Assembly (NCBI GenBank): GCA_020861185.1
Contig: JAJBSV010000016.1
Location: 177,635-241,634 of the forward strand
DNA: 64,000 nt
Source of the DNA: Ruminococcus sp.
GTDB lineage: Bacteria; Bacillota; Clostridia; Oscillospirales; Ruminococcaceae
Direction of reading: 5' to 3'
Shown: piece by piece, positions 28,534 through 37,513 of the stretch
Numbering within the stretch: the first letter of the stretch is position 1
How the letters are laid out: the number at the start of each line of letters is the position of its first letter
Made by a program: the position numbers and the translations under genes
The notes under the pieces: model-generated
Seen by the model: only the letters and a program-made list of their open reading frames with translations
Databases searched by the model: none
Told to the model about the DNA's origin: nothing

Positions 28534-29829
28534 TTAGTAGACCGCCGTTACCATTGCAACGGTTGAAATCACGAGAAGCAGTGTCACCAAGACGGTGCTC
28601 ACGACTCTTATCGTTCCGTAAGAGTTCTCGTTCTCGGTCATTATCTTTCGCTTGAGGACTCCCGCAAGAGGTCTCAGCGGCGAAATATAGAAAATTGCAA
28701 TCAGCGCATATATCCAGCCCCTCGAGAGCTCGTCCCAGAGGCTGTAGCTCATCAGGTAGTCATTCGAGCCGAACGTTACCCACGAAGCGTAATCCCCGAG
28801 CGAGCGGTTGGTGCAGAGGAAAACCGAAAGTATTGCCACCAAAAACGTGAACACTCCCGCCGGGATTGACTTTTTCGTTTCGAAGAATTTTTGCAGGATT
28901 ACGGCAACGCCGACTATGCAGGCGAGCGCAACCCCGCCGGCTCCGACGCCGAACGAGACCCCCGCAACAATGCAAAGCCCAACTGCCGAAAGCATAAGCC
29001 ACAGCGGATTATCGGTGAGTTTTTCGGAAGCCGATTTATAGGTCGGGCTTACTGCCCCGACATGGTCAATCATCAGGCTCTTCGGAGTAAAGCACCCAGC
29101 ATTGAGCTCGATGCGATAGCCGCTCATCAGCATAAGCCCTTCGGACATCGAAAGATAGCCGAGCGCCACGACATAGATTTCAATCGCCATGAACAGGGCG
29201 CCCAGAATCAGATTGAGTAGCGGACGCGAGCCTTCAAACAGTGCGGCATTTATAAGCCTTTCAAGAGGATATCCGAGTATGGTAACCGCCGCAAGCCCGC
29301 AGATGAATCTTTCGAGCCCACTCGACAGCATCGCAAGCCCGGCATGGCGCTCTTTGATTTGATCCTTCAGCTCCGAATAGCTGAACAGGGGCGAAATCGC
29401 CATCATCTCAAACGATATCAAATACACCGACAGGTCGACAAAGCTCTTTTCGGCTTCGTTCTTGGAATCCCTCAGATACATGACTGAGCGGACATCGAAG
29501 AGAATAAACCCGATAGCCGAGACGGTACCGCTGATGGTTCCGAATGAACCCAAGCTGATAATAGGGAAGAGCGACGCCACTGCCGTCACAGCCCCTGCGA
29601 CAATTCTCAGCCACGGCATTTTTCCGCCCTCGCAGAGCCTTGCCGCAAGGTACACGAGGAATATTAAGCCCAGAATAAGCGCATAATACAGAGGTCTCGC
29701 CCAGGCGATGAACACCACTGACATTATGAGCGATACAAGGTTTTTGTTCCTCGTCTCACTGCAAAGAAGCGAGAGAATCATATATATAGGTAAAAAGCAG
29801 AAAACGAATATTAGGTCGGTATACGACAA
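28534..29829 (-). CDS. Degenerate MBOAT/AlgI-like membrane protein
   Basis: A 431-residue protein with about ten hydrophobic segments. Its N-terminus (FCFLPIYMILSLL...RNKNLVSLIMSVVFIAWARPLYY) and middle (LGALFMAIEIYVVALGYLSMSEGL) track AlgI-type O-acyltransferases. The WRRWH and LWHG-type catalytic histidine segments expected after about residue 250 are absent, so it is probably not an active acyltransferase. TTG at 29829 is the best start, with AAAGGGGGA upstream. It is the first gene of an operon with the SH3b and radical SAM genes. Confidence 0.6.
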   Translation of the reverse strand: MSYTDLIFVFCFLPIYMILSLLCSETRNKNLVSLIMSVVFIAWARPLYYALILGLIFLVYLAARLCEGGKMPWLRIVAGAVTAVASLFPIISLGSFGTISGTVSAIGFILFDVRSVMYLRDSKNEAEKSFVDLSVYLISFEMMAISPLFSYSELKDQIKERHAGLAMLSSGLERFICGLAAVTILGYPLERLINAALFEGSRPLLNLILGALFMAIEIYVVALGYLSMSEGLMLMSGYRIELNAGCFTPKSLMIDHVGAVSPTYKSASEKLTDNPLWLMLSAVGLCIVAGVSFGVGAGGVALACIVGVAVILQKFFETKKSIPAGVFTFLVAILSVFLCTNRSLGDYASWVTFGSNDYLMSYSLWDELSRGWIYALIAIFYISPLRPLAGVLKRKIMTENENSYGTIRVVSTVLVTLLLVISTVAMVTAVY

Positions 29830-29862
29830 TTCAAAAATCCCCCTTTGGTAGACAGTACCTTA

Positions 29863-29891
29863 ATTGTATCACAAAAATCAGGGCATATCAA
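29863..29891 (-). promoter_or_regulatory. Promoter of the MBOAT-like operon
   Basis: Minus strand TTGATA (29886-29891), 17 bp, TACAAT (29863-29868). Confidence 0.65.
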
Positions 29892-30013
29892 GCTTTCTCA
29901 CGAACTTCCCCGATTCAAATCTTAAAATATTCTGTATTCCTTCATGTGATTTACACATTCAGGCTTATAATTATTAGCATAGGGAGCGGAACGGGAACGG
30001 AGGACGCATATTT

Positions 30014-31543
30014 ATGAATGATAATTTCAATGAGAATGAAAATAGAATAGATGAAAATATTCAGCCGGAGAATGTTGAGACTTTCGAAACAGAATCGGAA
30101 CCGGCAGAAACGGTCGAAGCCGTTGCGGAAGAAGTCAAGACTGATACGGACACGGGCGCTAATTCCTACGTCAGGGAAGCCCAATCGGACAGCGGCTATT
30201 CCGGCAGTACCTATTCTCAGAATGCGTACACCCAGAATCCCTATTCGAGCTACAGCTACGGAAGCTATAACACATCGGAGAACGGCAACCGCAGTGAGTA
30301 TGTCTACAGCGCTCCTACGCCCAAGAAGAAGGGCAATGGCGGCAAGATTGCAATCGGAATCATCGTCGGAATACTTGCGGTATTCGTGGTTTCAGTAACG
30401 TCGATTTCGGCTTACATCGCTCTGAGCGGCACCGATTTTGACACCGTCTGGAGAGACGAGGAGAACAGCGACAATTCCGTCACGGCTTCTCAGGGCTCTG
30501 CAGACGAGGACGAAGTGGTTCTTGATAAGAACGAAGACGACGAGGCTTCCACCGATGCCGTTGCCGAAGACAACAGCTCCGACGCCGAAAACGCCGCTTC
30601 CAGCAGAGAATATCCCACTCTTGAACAGATGATGACTTCTGAGGGCAGTTACACCCTCACCGAAATATACGAGAAGGTTTCGCCTTCGGTAGTAGGAGTT
30701 TCCTCCACGACCGCAAGCGGAAGCGCCACCGGAACGGGAATCATCCTGACCGAGGACGGCTACATCCTGACATGTGCACACGTCGTTGAAGACGCCACAA
30801 GCATTGCGATAGTCGACGCCGATATGAACCAGTATGAGGCAACTCTTATCGGCGAGGATTCGCAGTCGGATATTGCGGTTCTCAAGATTAGTGCCGAGGG
30901 CTTGACTGCGGCGGAGCTCGGAGTTTCGTCCGATCTCAAGGTCGGCGAGGCGGCAATCGTAATCGGAAATCCCTTGGGATACGACCTTTATGGCTCAATG
31001 TCCGTCGGAATCGTGTCCGGTCTTAACAGAACCCTTAACGTCAACGGCAAGGACATGACGCTTATCCAGACCGACGCTTCCGTCAACAGCGGCAACTCGG
31101 GCGGACCGATGGTCAATGCCTACGGTCAGGTTATCGGAATCATTTCCGCAAAGGTTTCCTCCTCCTATGGTGAGGGACTCGGCTTTGCAATCCCGATTGA
31201 CGATGCACTTCCGATTATAAACGACCTCATCCAGTACGGCTACGTCACCGGCAGACCTTCTATCGGAATCACCGGCGAGGATATAACGGTTTACGTCGCA
31301 TTCTACTACGGAATCCCGCAGGGCGTCATGGTCAGATACGTTGAACCCGGTTCAGGCGCAGATGTCGCCGGAGTCGAGGCATACGACATTATCGTCGGCG
31401 TCAATGACGAGACCATCACCACCATGGATGAGCTTACCAACATCAAAAACAACTACTCTGTGGGAGATACCATAACACTCAACATCTATCGCAACGGAAC
31501 CTACATCGACCTTGAGGTTGAGCTTATGGAAATCACCGGTTGA
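30014..31543 (+). CDS. HtrA/DegP-like membrane serine protease with PDZ domain
   Basis: The 509-residue protein has a disordered acidic and Tyr/Ser-rich cytoplasmic part (1-105), one membrane segment (about 112-137), an acidic spacer, a trypsin-like domain and one PDZ domain (about 410-505). The triad is His256 (LTCAHVV), Asp286 (SDIAVL) and Ser362 (NSGNSGGP), all intact. It should act at the outer face of the membrane in protein quality control. GGAACGGAGG lies upstream of the ATG. The cytoplasmic extension is longer than in most HtrA proteins. Confidence 0.92.
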   Translation: MNDNFNENENRIDENIQPENVETFETESEPAETVEAVAEEVKTDTDTGANSYVREAQSDSGYSGSTYSQNAYTQNPYSSYSYGSYNTSENGNRSEYVYSAPTPKKKGNGGKIAIGIIVGILAVFVVSVTSISAYIALSGTDFDTVWRDEENSDNSVTASQGSADEDEVVLDKNEDDEASTDAVAEDNSSDAENAASSREYPTLEQMMTSEGSYTLTEIYEKVSPSVVGVSSTTASGSATGTGIILTEDGYILTCAHVVEDATSIAIVDADMNQYEATLIGEDSQSDIAVLKISAEGLTAAELGVSSDLKVGEAAIVIGNPLGYDLYGSMSVGIVSGLNRTLNVNGKDMTLIQTDASVNSGNSGGPMVNAYGQVIGIISAKVSSSYGEGLGFAIPIDDALPIINDLIQYGYVTGRPSIGITGEDITVYVAFYYGIPQGVMVRYVEPGSGADVAGVEAYDIIVGVNDETITTMDELTNIKNNYSVGDTITLNIYRNGTYIDLEVELMEITG

Positions 31544-31695
31544 TATTTACGACTTTACTTGGATATCGGCGCGGTATGGCGCAGGCAAATTCACATAGCG
31601 CTGTGCTGTCGCTAAAAATTGACATACAGATATCGCGAGCCTAGAGGGGAGGCCCCACAGGATTAATCCTGAGAAATATCCCCAACAAACAGTTA

Positions 31696-31862
31696 CGCGA
31701 AAGCTTTTTCATATTTTTCCCTTTCTTTGCTTGCGGGTCGGGAAACCGTCCCGACCCGTGAGCGCCCTCTTTCAAAATTGCCAGTATCGCGAAAGCTTTT
31801 TCATATTTTTCCCTTTCTTTGCCTACGGGTCGGTCTCCGGTCCGTAGGCGCCCCCTTTTCAT
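31696..31862. repeat. Two tandem copies of a 92-bp hairpin repeat
   Basis: Copies begin at 31696 and 31788. Each has a nearly identical ~35-bp lead (CGCGAAAGC, then T/C-rich) followed by a hairpin and GCGCCC. The hairpin sequence differs but stays paired: CGGGTCGGGA / TCCCGACCCG in copy 1; CCTACGG / CCGTAGG around GTCGG / CCGGT in copy 2. The paired changes argue for a selected RNA or DNA structure. It lies between htrA and the proS promoter. Outside it, 31544-31695 shows nothing recognisable. Confidence 0.7.
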
Positions 31863-31886
31863 GGGGATTTTCTTTTGGTAAAAGAC

Positions 31887-31915
31887 TTGTCAAACGGCGA
31901 AAACTGTGCTATTAT
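31887..31915 (+). promoter_or_regulatory. proS promoter
   Basis: TTGTCA (31887-31892), 17 bp, TATTAT (31910-31915). The leader is too short for a T-box. Confidence 0.65.
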
Positions 31916-31955
31916 AGTTGTGCTTATAACCGAAATTCCGGAAGGAGATATATTA

Positions 31956-33398
31956 ATGGCAAACGACAAGAAAGCCGTATCCGCTATTACCTCGATGAAC
32001 GAGGACTTTGCACAGTGGTATACGGACATAGTAAAGAAAGCGGAGCTTATCGAATATTCAAGCGTCAAGGGCTGTATGGTTATCCGCCCTTATGGCTATG
32101 CTATCTGGGAAAATATGCAGAAGCTCCTTGATTCAAGATTCAAGGCTTTGGGTGTTGAGAACGTCTATATGCCGATGTTCATCCCCGAGAGCTTACTCAA
32201 TAAAGAAAAAGACCACGTCGAGGGCTTTGCTCCCGAGGTTGCATGGGTCACCCACGGCGGCAACGATAAGCTCGAAGAGAGACTTTGCGTCAGACCGACC
32301 TCCGAAACCCTTTTCTGCGAGCACTATGCGAATATAATCCACTCCTATCGCGACATGCCGAAGCTCTATAATCAGTGGGTTTCTGTCGTAAGATGGGAGA
32401 AGACCACAAGACCGTTCCTTCGTTCGAGAGAATTCCTCTGGCAGGAGGGTCACACCATCCACGAAACCGCCGAGGAAGCCGAAGCATTCACCGAAAAGAT
32501 GCTCGAGACCTATGCCGAGTTCTGCGAGACGGAACTTGCAATGCCGGTTGTCAAGGGCAAGAAGACCGACAGCGACAAGTTCGCCGGTGCCGTTTCGACC
32601 TATGCAATCGAAGCCCTGATGCACGACGGCAAGGCTTTGCAGGCGGGAACGTCCCACTACTTCGGCGACGGCTTTGCCAAGGCTTTCGGCATCACCTATA
32701 CTGACAAAAACAACTCCGTGAAGATCCCTTATCAGACCTCCTGGGGCGTCACAACCCGTCTCATCGGCGCTATAATCATGACCCACGGCGACGACAACGG
32801 TCTTGTTCTCCCGCCGGCGGTCGCACCCGTTCAGGTTGTAATCGTACCTGTTGCACAGCACAAGGAAGGCGTCCTCGAAAAGGCTCACGAGCTTTATGAC
32901 ACTCTTAATTCCGCCGGAATCAGGGTCAAGCTTGACGACAGCGAGAACTCTCCCGGCTGGAAGTATGCAGAGTACGAAATGCGCGGCGTTCCCGTAAGAG
33001 TCGAAATAGGTCCGAGGGACATCGAAGAGAACCACTGCGTAGCGGTTCTGAGACATAATCGTAAGAAAGAATTCATAACTCTTGACAATCTCGTTGAGGG
33101 CATCAAGACCTGCCTTCAGGAAGTACATGACGGCATGCTTGAAGCCGCAACAAAGAGGCAGGAAGAGAAAACCTATTCCTGCACCAGTATCGACGAAATC
33201 AGTGAGACACTTGAGAAGAACGGCGACGGATTCGTCAAGGCAATGTGGTGCGGCGACGAAGCCTGCGAGGACAAAGTCAAGGAGCTTACAGGCGTCGGCT
33301 CCCGTTGCATCCCGTTCGAGCAGGAGAACCTCAGCGACAAGTGCGTCTGCTGTGGCAAGCCTGCCAAGTGCATGGTAATGTGGGGGAAGGCGTATTAA
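31956..33398 (+). CDS. proS: Prolyl-tRNA synthetase, short (archaeal/eukaryotic-like) type
   Basis: This 480-residue class II synthetase charges tRNA-Pro. It has motif 2-like [22 protein letters not shown] and the C-terminal zinc-binding region with [12 protein letters not shown]...[10 protein letters not shown]. It lacks the editing insertion of the long bacterial form, so it belongs to the ~480-residue ProS type 3. The frame is open from 31875, but GGAAGGAGA at about 31940-31947 sets ATG 31956. No T-box precedes it. Confidence 0.95.
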   Translation: MANDKKAVSAITSMNEDFAQWYTDIVKKAELIEYSSVKGCMVIRPYGYAIWENMQKLLDSRFKALGVENVYMPMFIPESLLNKEKDHVEGFAPEVAWVTHGGNDKLEERLCVRPTSETLFCEHYANIIHSYRDMPKLYNQWVSVVRWEKTTRPFLRSREFLWQEGHTIHETAEEAEAFTEKMLETYAEFCETELAMPVVKGKKTDSDKFAGAVSTYAIEALMHDGKALQAGTSHYFGDGFAKAFGITYTDKNNSVKIPYQTSWGVTTRLIGAIIMTHGDDNGLVLPPAVAPVQVVIVPVAQHKEGVLEKAHELYDTLNSAGIRVKLDDSENSPGWKYAEYEMRGVPVRVEIGPRDIEENHCVAVLRHNRKKEFITLDNLVEGIKTCLQEVHDGMLEAATKRQEEKTYSCTSIDEISETLEKNGDGFVKAMWCGDEACEDKVKELTGVGSRCIPFEQENLSDKCVCCGKPAKCMVMWGKAY

Positions 33399-33420
33399 GA
33401 TAATAAAAAAAGTACTCTCA

Positions 33421-33825
33421 TTGCAACCGATTCGCTACGGAATCTCTTCCGTGATTGCATTCGTCATCGACTATGCGATACTGCTGATCGTCGAATGGCT
33501 TCTTGGGGACTTTTCGCTCGCGATGGAGGTCGCGGCGGTGGCGGCGTTCTGCGTGTCGTCGCAGGTGAACTTCCACATCAACCGTCGGTGGGTCTTCCGC
33601 TCGGAAAAGAGCGTGTGGGCTGAAATGGGCGGATATTATGCCCTGGCGGCGGTGAGCTTCACTGTCAAGACCTTCGTCCTGATGGAAGTGATGACAAGAG
33701 TCCTTCTCTTCCCGACATGGCTCGCGAAGCCGATTGCGGAAGTGATAATGTTCGTCATCAACTTCGCCGTGCAGAAGCTTCTCATCTTCCGCAAAAAGAA
33801 AGCCGAACCCCCGGAAGAAAAATAG
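33421..33825 (+). CDS. GtrA-family membrane protein
   Basis: A 134-residue protein with four membrane segments and the GtrA pattern RYGISSVIAFVIDY...VNFHINRRWVF...FAVQKLLIFRKKK. GtrA proteins help move lipid-linked sugars across the membrane or accompany cell-surface glycosyltransferases. The start is uncertain: TTG 33421 has no clear ribosome binding site. The frame extends upstream to an ATT at 33394 that overlaps the proS stop behind GGGGGAAGG, and this would give a longer, Lys-rich N-terminus. No ATG or GTG is available. Confidence 0.75.
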   Translation: MQPIRYGISSVIAFVIDYAILLIVEWLLGDFSLAMEVAAVAAFCVSSQVNFHINRRWVFRSEKSVWAEMGGYYALAAVSFTVKTFVLMEVMTRVLLFPTWLAKPIAEVIMFVINFAVQKLLIFRKKKAEPPEEK

Positions 33826-33846
33826 ATATTTTCAACAGATTTTCGG

Positions 33847-33875
33847 TTGACAATATTGCAGTTTTGGTATAAAAT
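33847..33875 (+). promoter_or_regulatory. Promoter of the nucleotidyltransferase gene
   Basis: TTGACA (33847-33852), 17 bp, TAAAAT (33870-33875). Confidence 0.65.
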
Positions 33876-33932
33876 GTTCTTAAGAAGGGTTTATCGACCC
33901 GTAAAAACTTAAAAATAAGGCAGGTAACAGAT

Positions 33933-34814
33933 ATGAAAGCTACACTTTTGGTATTGGCGGCAGGTCTCGGCTCCCGTTTCGGCGGAGACAAGCAGATTTC
34001 CAACGTCGGACCTCACGGCGAAATTCTGATGGAATACTCAATCCACGACGCCATTGCGGCGGGCTTTGAGAAAGTCGTATTCGTTCTTAAGAGCGAGATG
34101 GTCGACATAGTTCGTTCGACCGTCGGCGAGAAGTTCAAGGACAGAGTCGAGCTCGAATACTGCGTTCAGGATTATTCGACCGTTCCGAGCTTCTATAAGA
34201 TTCCCGAGGAAAGAGTCAAGCCGTTCGGCACGGTTCACGCAGTCTTGGCGGCAAAGGACGCTCTCACGGAGCCCTTCGCAACAATCAACGCCGACGACTA
34301 CTACGGCAAGGAGTGCTTCGACATTATGTATAAGCTCCTTGCAAATCTCAAGGGCGCAAACGAAGCCGCAATGGTTACTTATATCCTCAAGAACACCGTA
34401 AGTCTCAATGGCACAGTCACAAGAGGCGTTTGCAGTGTTGCGGACGGCAAGCTCGTGAAAGTAGACGAGACCAGCGGCATCAAGCCCGAGGGCGACAAGA
34501 TGGTCTCCGAGACGGGAGAAGTCGACCCCGACGCAGAGGTTTCGATGAACTTCTGGGGCTTCCACAACGAAACGCTCCCGATGATGGAGAAGTATTTCGA
34601 GGACTTCCTTAAGGCGTTGACTCCCGACCAGATAAAGGCGGAGTGCCTTCTTCCCGTAATGGTCAACGATTTCCTCAACGAAAGCTCCATCACAGTTGAG
34701 GCTCAGCCCTCCCACGACAAGTGGTTCGGCATCACCTACAAGGAAGATAAAGCAGACGTTGAGGAGAAGCTCAGAAAGCTCCATGCAAACGGAGATTATC
34801 CCGAGAATCTGTAA
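33933..34814 (+). CDS. Sugar-phosphate nucleotidyltransferase-like protein
   Basis: The 293-residue protein opens with LAAGLGSRFGGDKQ, the nucleotide-binding loop of NTP-transferases, and carries INADDYYG, the metal-binding Asp pair. FGTVHAVLAAKDAL is also typical. It probably makes an NDP-sugar from a sugar phosphate and NTP; the sugar is not determinable. It has its own promoter and a strong shared terminator. Confidence 0.82.
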   Translation: MKATLLVLAAGLGSRFGGDKQISNVGPHGEILMEYSIHDAIAAGFEKVVFVLKSEMVDIVRSTVGEKFKDRVELEYCVQDYSTVPSFYKIPEERVKPFGTVHAVLAAKDALTEPFATINADDYYGKECFDIMYKLLANLKGANEAAMVTYILKNTVSLNGTVTRGVCSVADGKLVKVDETSGIKPEGDKMVSETGEVDPDAEVSMNFWGFHNETLPMMEKYFEDFLKALTPDQIKAECLLPVMVNDFLNESSITVEAQPSHDKWFGITYKEDKADVEEKLRKLHANGDYPENL

Positions 34815-34823
34815 ATCAGCGAT

Positions 34824-34859
34824 AAAAATAGCCCCGACTTCGTGTCGGGGCTTATTTTT
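34824..34859. terminator. Bidirectional terminator
   Basis: Perfect stem AGCCCCGAC / GTCGGGGCT with a 5-nt loop and T/A-rich flanks on both sides, between convergent genes. Confidence 0.88.
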
Positions 34860-34866
34860 ATGTCTG

Positions 34867-36330
34867 TTATTCGATAAGCTCGCCGGTAGCGAGATAGTCA
34901 TCAATCATAACGTTCAGCTCTTCTACATAGTAGTCAAGTCTGTCGCCATAGGCTTCCTTGAGCTGTGCCCAGGTGTAGCTACCGCCGTTACGGTTGATGC
35001 CCCAGTCGAACGAGTTGTAAGCCGAGTCAAGGCTGGTTCCGAGGTCGCCGGTGTAGTACATGACGACGTTTGCAACAGCGATGTCATAGCACTCGTCATA
35101 CATTTCGAGCATCTCGTCGGTCCAGAGATAGGTTTCCTTGAGCTGCTTCTTGTCGATGTTGACAACGGTCGGGTCGATGGTCTTGAATCTCTCGCAAGCC
35201 GCCAAGAGAGCCACGCCCTCGGGGCTCGAAGCACCGGTGATGAGCATATAGCCGGTCGGAAGCGAATTGAGGTAGTAGATGCCGTCGCCGTCCTGATACC
35301 TCGGAAGCGGAACGAACATGATTTCGCCGGCTTCGATGTCGCCCCAGATCTGGTTCATTTCTTCAACGGTGAGCTTAAGTCCCGTGGGAACATCGCAAAT
35401 CCAGAAGAGGCAAAGTCCGTCCTTGACACCCGAGCCATAGACGAAGTCGTTTCTTCCTGCCCAGTAGTCGTTGCCCTCGTGGTAAACGCAGTCGTTCTTT
35501 ACGAGGTCGTAAATCATGTTCTCGGCAATTTCGATGAGCGGGTCGTCGAGGTTGGTATAGAAGTGACCGTCCTCATCCTTCTGGATGATGGTGCGTCCTG
35601 TCGACTCTTCAACGATACTGTTTACATAGTACCAGCCGTCAAGAGCATATCTGTCATCGTCAGGATCAGAGAAGTCGATGCACATTTCATAGAATACATC
35701 CCAAGTCCACTCGTCGTTCCAGTAGAGCTCGGCGGGGTCGTCATAGCCATACTCTTCGATGACTCTGCGGTTGTAGGGGACGATAGACTTAAATGTAACG
35801 TCGGTGACGAATGCAAAGTGCTGATCTCCCAATGCGAAGTACTCAGCCGCCTCAGCCATACCCGACCAAAGAGGTTCGGAATAGTCGATATAGTCGTCAA
35901 CCGGCTGATACATTCCCTTCATACAGCTATAGGGGAAGGTAGCGGTGTTGGAGGTTCCGGCAAGTGCGAAGTCGGGAGACTTCGATGACAGAACGAGGTT
36001 TGCAAGGTCGTCCGAATAGTCTGCGTATGTAGTCTCAATCCACTGGATTGTGCAACCATACTTTTCGGTGAATGTGAAGTAACCGGTGTTGATGATTTCA
36101 TCCTCAGAATAGTTGTGGAAGTCGTCATACCACGAGAACCACTGGATTTCTGTTCCTGCGGCGGAGGTTTCCTCAACGTCCGGAAGAGTGATTCCGGCGG
36201 CGGCAAGGATAGCCGTTGCATCTTCGGTCGAAAGCGTCAGATAGACAATTTCTCTCGTAGAGCTTCCGCATCCTACAAGCGCAAGAATCATGATTACAGC
36301 CAGGCTGAGTGCCAAAATTCTTTTCTTCAT
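34867..36330 (-). CDS. Extracellular sugar-binding lipoprotein (SBP family 1), copy 2
   Basis: A 487-residue lipoprotein (lipobox ending VGC, Cys21), the intact closest relative of the ruined copy at 49283-50739 and a paralog of copy 1 at 23333. Shared segments include ILAAAG, FTEKYGC, DEWTWDVFYEMC and RYALDGWYY. No importer subunits are adjacent. A promoter and a 20-bp palindrome (36372-36391) lie upstream, so expression is probably controlled by a repressor. AAAGGAA precedes the ATG. Confidence 0.8.
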   Translation of the reverse strand: MKKRILALSLAVIMILALVGCGSSTREIVYLTLSTEDATAILAAAGITLPDVEETSAAGTEIQWFSWYDDFHNYSEDEIINTGYFTFTEKYGCTIQWIETTYADYSDDLANLVLSSKSPDFALAGTSNTATFPYSCMKGMYQPVDDYIDYSEPLWSGMAEAAEYFALGDQHFAFVTDVTFKSIVPYNRRVIEEYGYDDPAELYWNDEWTWDVFYEMCIDFSDPDDDRYALDGWYYVNSIVEESTGRTIIQKDEDGHFYTNLDDPLIEIAENMIYDLVKNDCVYHEGNDYWAGRNDFVYGSGVKDGLCLFWICDVPTGLKLTVEEMNQIWGDIEAGEIMFVPLPRYQDGDGIYYLNSLPTGYMLITGASSPEGVALLAACERFKTIDPTVVNIDKKQLKETYLWTDEMLEMYDECYDIAVANVVMYYTGDLGTSLDSAYNSFDWGINRNGGSYTWAQLKEAYGDRLDYYVEELNVMIDDYLATGELIE

Positions 36331-36371
36331 GCTGAATGTTCCTTTCTCGGCGTAGTGTGTGCCGTATTATC

Positions 36372-36391
36372 CGTTGCGGTTTACCGCAACG
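36372..36391. promoter_or_regulatory. Perfect palindromic operator
   Basis: Arms CGTTGCGGT and ACCGCAACG around TT form a perfect 20-bp inverted repeat. It lies about 15 bp downstream of the predicted transcription start of lipoprotein copy 2, a classical repressor position (LacI-like in style). I saw no second copy in the window. Confidence 0.65.
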
Positions 36392-36411
36392 AGATAAAAA
36401 GTGATGAAACC

Positions 36412-36440
36412 ATTATACACGAAATCAACACAAAAAGCAA
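36412..36440 (-). promoter_or_regulatory. Promoter of sugar-binding lipoprotein 2
   Basis: Minus strand TTGCTT (36435-36440), 17 bp, TATAAT (36412-36417). Confidence 0.7.
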
Positions 36441-36575
36441 CAGATTTTTATAAGAAATTATTGCACAACTGGAAATTGAATAGATTGCCAGTTCTACGCA
36501 TCTTTTTTCGTATGGGAAATCTTCCTGTAAAGCTGTATAAGATATGCAATAATTTGAAACAGTTTTTCAAAAGCC

Positions 36576-36604
36576 TTGACAACTGTACATAATTATGATA
36601 TAAT
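36576..36604 (+). promoter_or_regulatory. SDR gene promoter
   Basis: TTGACA (36576-36581), 17 bp, TATAAT (36599-36604). Between this and the divergent promoter (36441-36575) I see only a loose AACTGG...CCAGTT inverted repeat near 36469-36495. Confidence 0.75.
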
Positions 36605-36679
36605 GTCCGCGCTGAACATCTCGTAGGATATTTATTCAAAGTTATGAGCGGTAAATTAATTACAAGAGAGGTTTTTAAC

Positions 36680-37465
36680 ATGGGCAGATTAGATGGAAAA
36701 GTTGCAATTATCACTGGTGGCGGAAGCGGAATGGGTGCGGCTTGCACCGAGCTTTTCGTAAAAGAGGGCGCAAAGGTTGTAACAACCGGTCGTCGTATTG
36801 AAAAAATGCAGAGTGTAGTTGCGGAATTCGACCCCGAGGGAAAGTATTCGGACAGCATTCTCGTTATGAAACAGGACGTTTCCAAGGAAGAGGACTGGCT
36901 TGAGGTTGCCGCTGAAACCGAAAAGCGTTTCGGTAAGATTGACATCTTAGTCAATAATGCTGGCGTTCTCGATTCTGTTCCACTGCAGAACATCACCTAT
37001 GAGAACTGGAAGTCTGTTATGGACATCAACGGCTGGGGACAGCTTCTCGGCTACAAGACCATCGTTCCTTACATGCAGAAGATTGGCGGAGGAAATATCG
37101 TAGTAGTTTCTTCTATGGCGGCTGTCAACTCCGGCGGAGGACTCACTGCCTACTGCGCGAGCAAGGGCGCAAGCGATGCTCTTTCACGTGCGGCTTCTGT
37201 TCATCTCGCACCTCTGGGAATCAGAACCAACTGCATTCTTCCCGGAACTATAGAAACTCCTATGCTCCGCGACGCCTTCCCGGATGAGGAATCATGGAAC
37301 GCAATGTGTGAGACTCAGCTCCTCAAGAGAGTCGGCACACCTATGGAAATCGCTTACCTTGCACTCTATCTTGCAAGCGACGAATCCGGCTTCACCAACG
37401 GTGTTTCCGTAATAGTCGACGGCGGTATCCACAACTCTCCCGCAACGGTTGTAGCAGACAAGTAA
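36680..37465 (+). CDS. Short-chain dehydrogenase/reductase
   Basis: The 261-residue classical SDR has cofactor loop TGGGSGMG (about 13-20), NNAG, and the catalytic Ser144/145-Tyr158-Lys162 (YCASK). The C-terminal NGVSVIVDGGIHNSP is typical. It oxidises or reduces a hydroxyl/keto group with NAD(P); the substrate (sugar, sterol or other) is open. GAGAGG sets ATG 36680 over the in-frame ATG at 36644. It is monocistronic. Confidence 0.85.
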   Translation: MGRLDGKVAIITGGGSGMGAACTELFVKEGAKVVTTGRRIEKMQSVVAEFDPEGKYSDSILVMKQDVSKEEDWLEVAAETEKRFGKIDILVNNAGVLDSVPLQNITYENWKSVMDINGWGQLLGYKTIVPYMQKIGGGNIVVVSSMAAVNSGGGLTAYCASKGASDALSRAASVHLAPLGIRTNCILPGTIETPMLRDAFPDEESWNAMCETQLLKRVGTPMEIAYLALYLASDESGFTNGVSVIVDGGIHNSPATVVADK

Positions 37466-37471
37466 AACAAA

Positions 37472-37500
37472 AAAAGGCTCCCAGGCTCGGGAGCCTTTTC
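37472..37500 (+). terminator. Terminator after the SDR gene
   Basis: Stem AAAGGCTCCC / GGGAGCCTTT with TTTT; the A-rich flank may also end the convergent surface-protein gene. Confidence 0.85.
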
Positions 37501-37513
37501 AATTCTGCATGAA

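Noticed and set aside
31641..31862. 73-codon minus-strand frame over the tandem repeat
   Set aside because: It follows the repeat period and has no protein likeness.
31887..31955. A T-box ahead of proS
   Set aside because: The leader from promoter to start is only about 40 nt and contains no T-box sequence.
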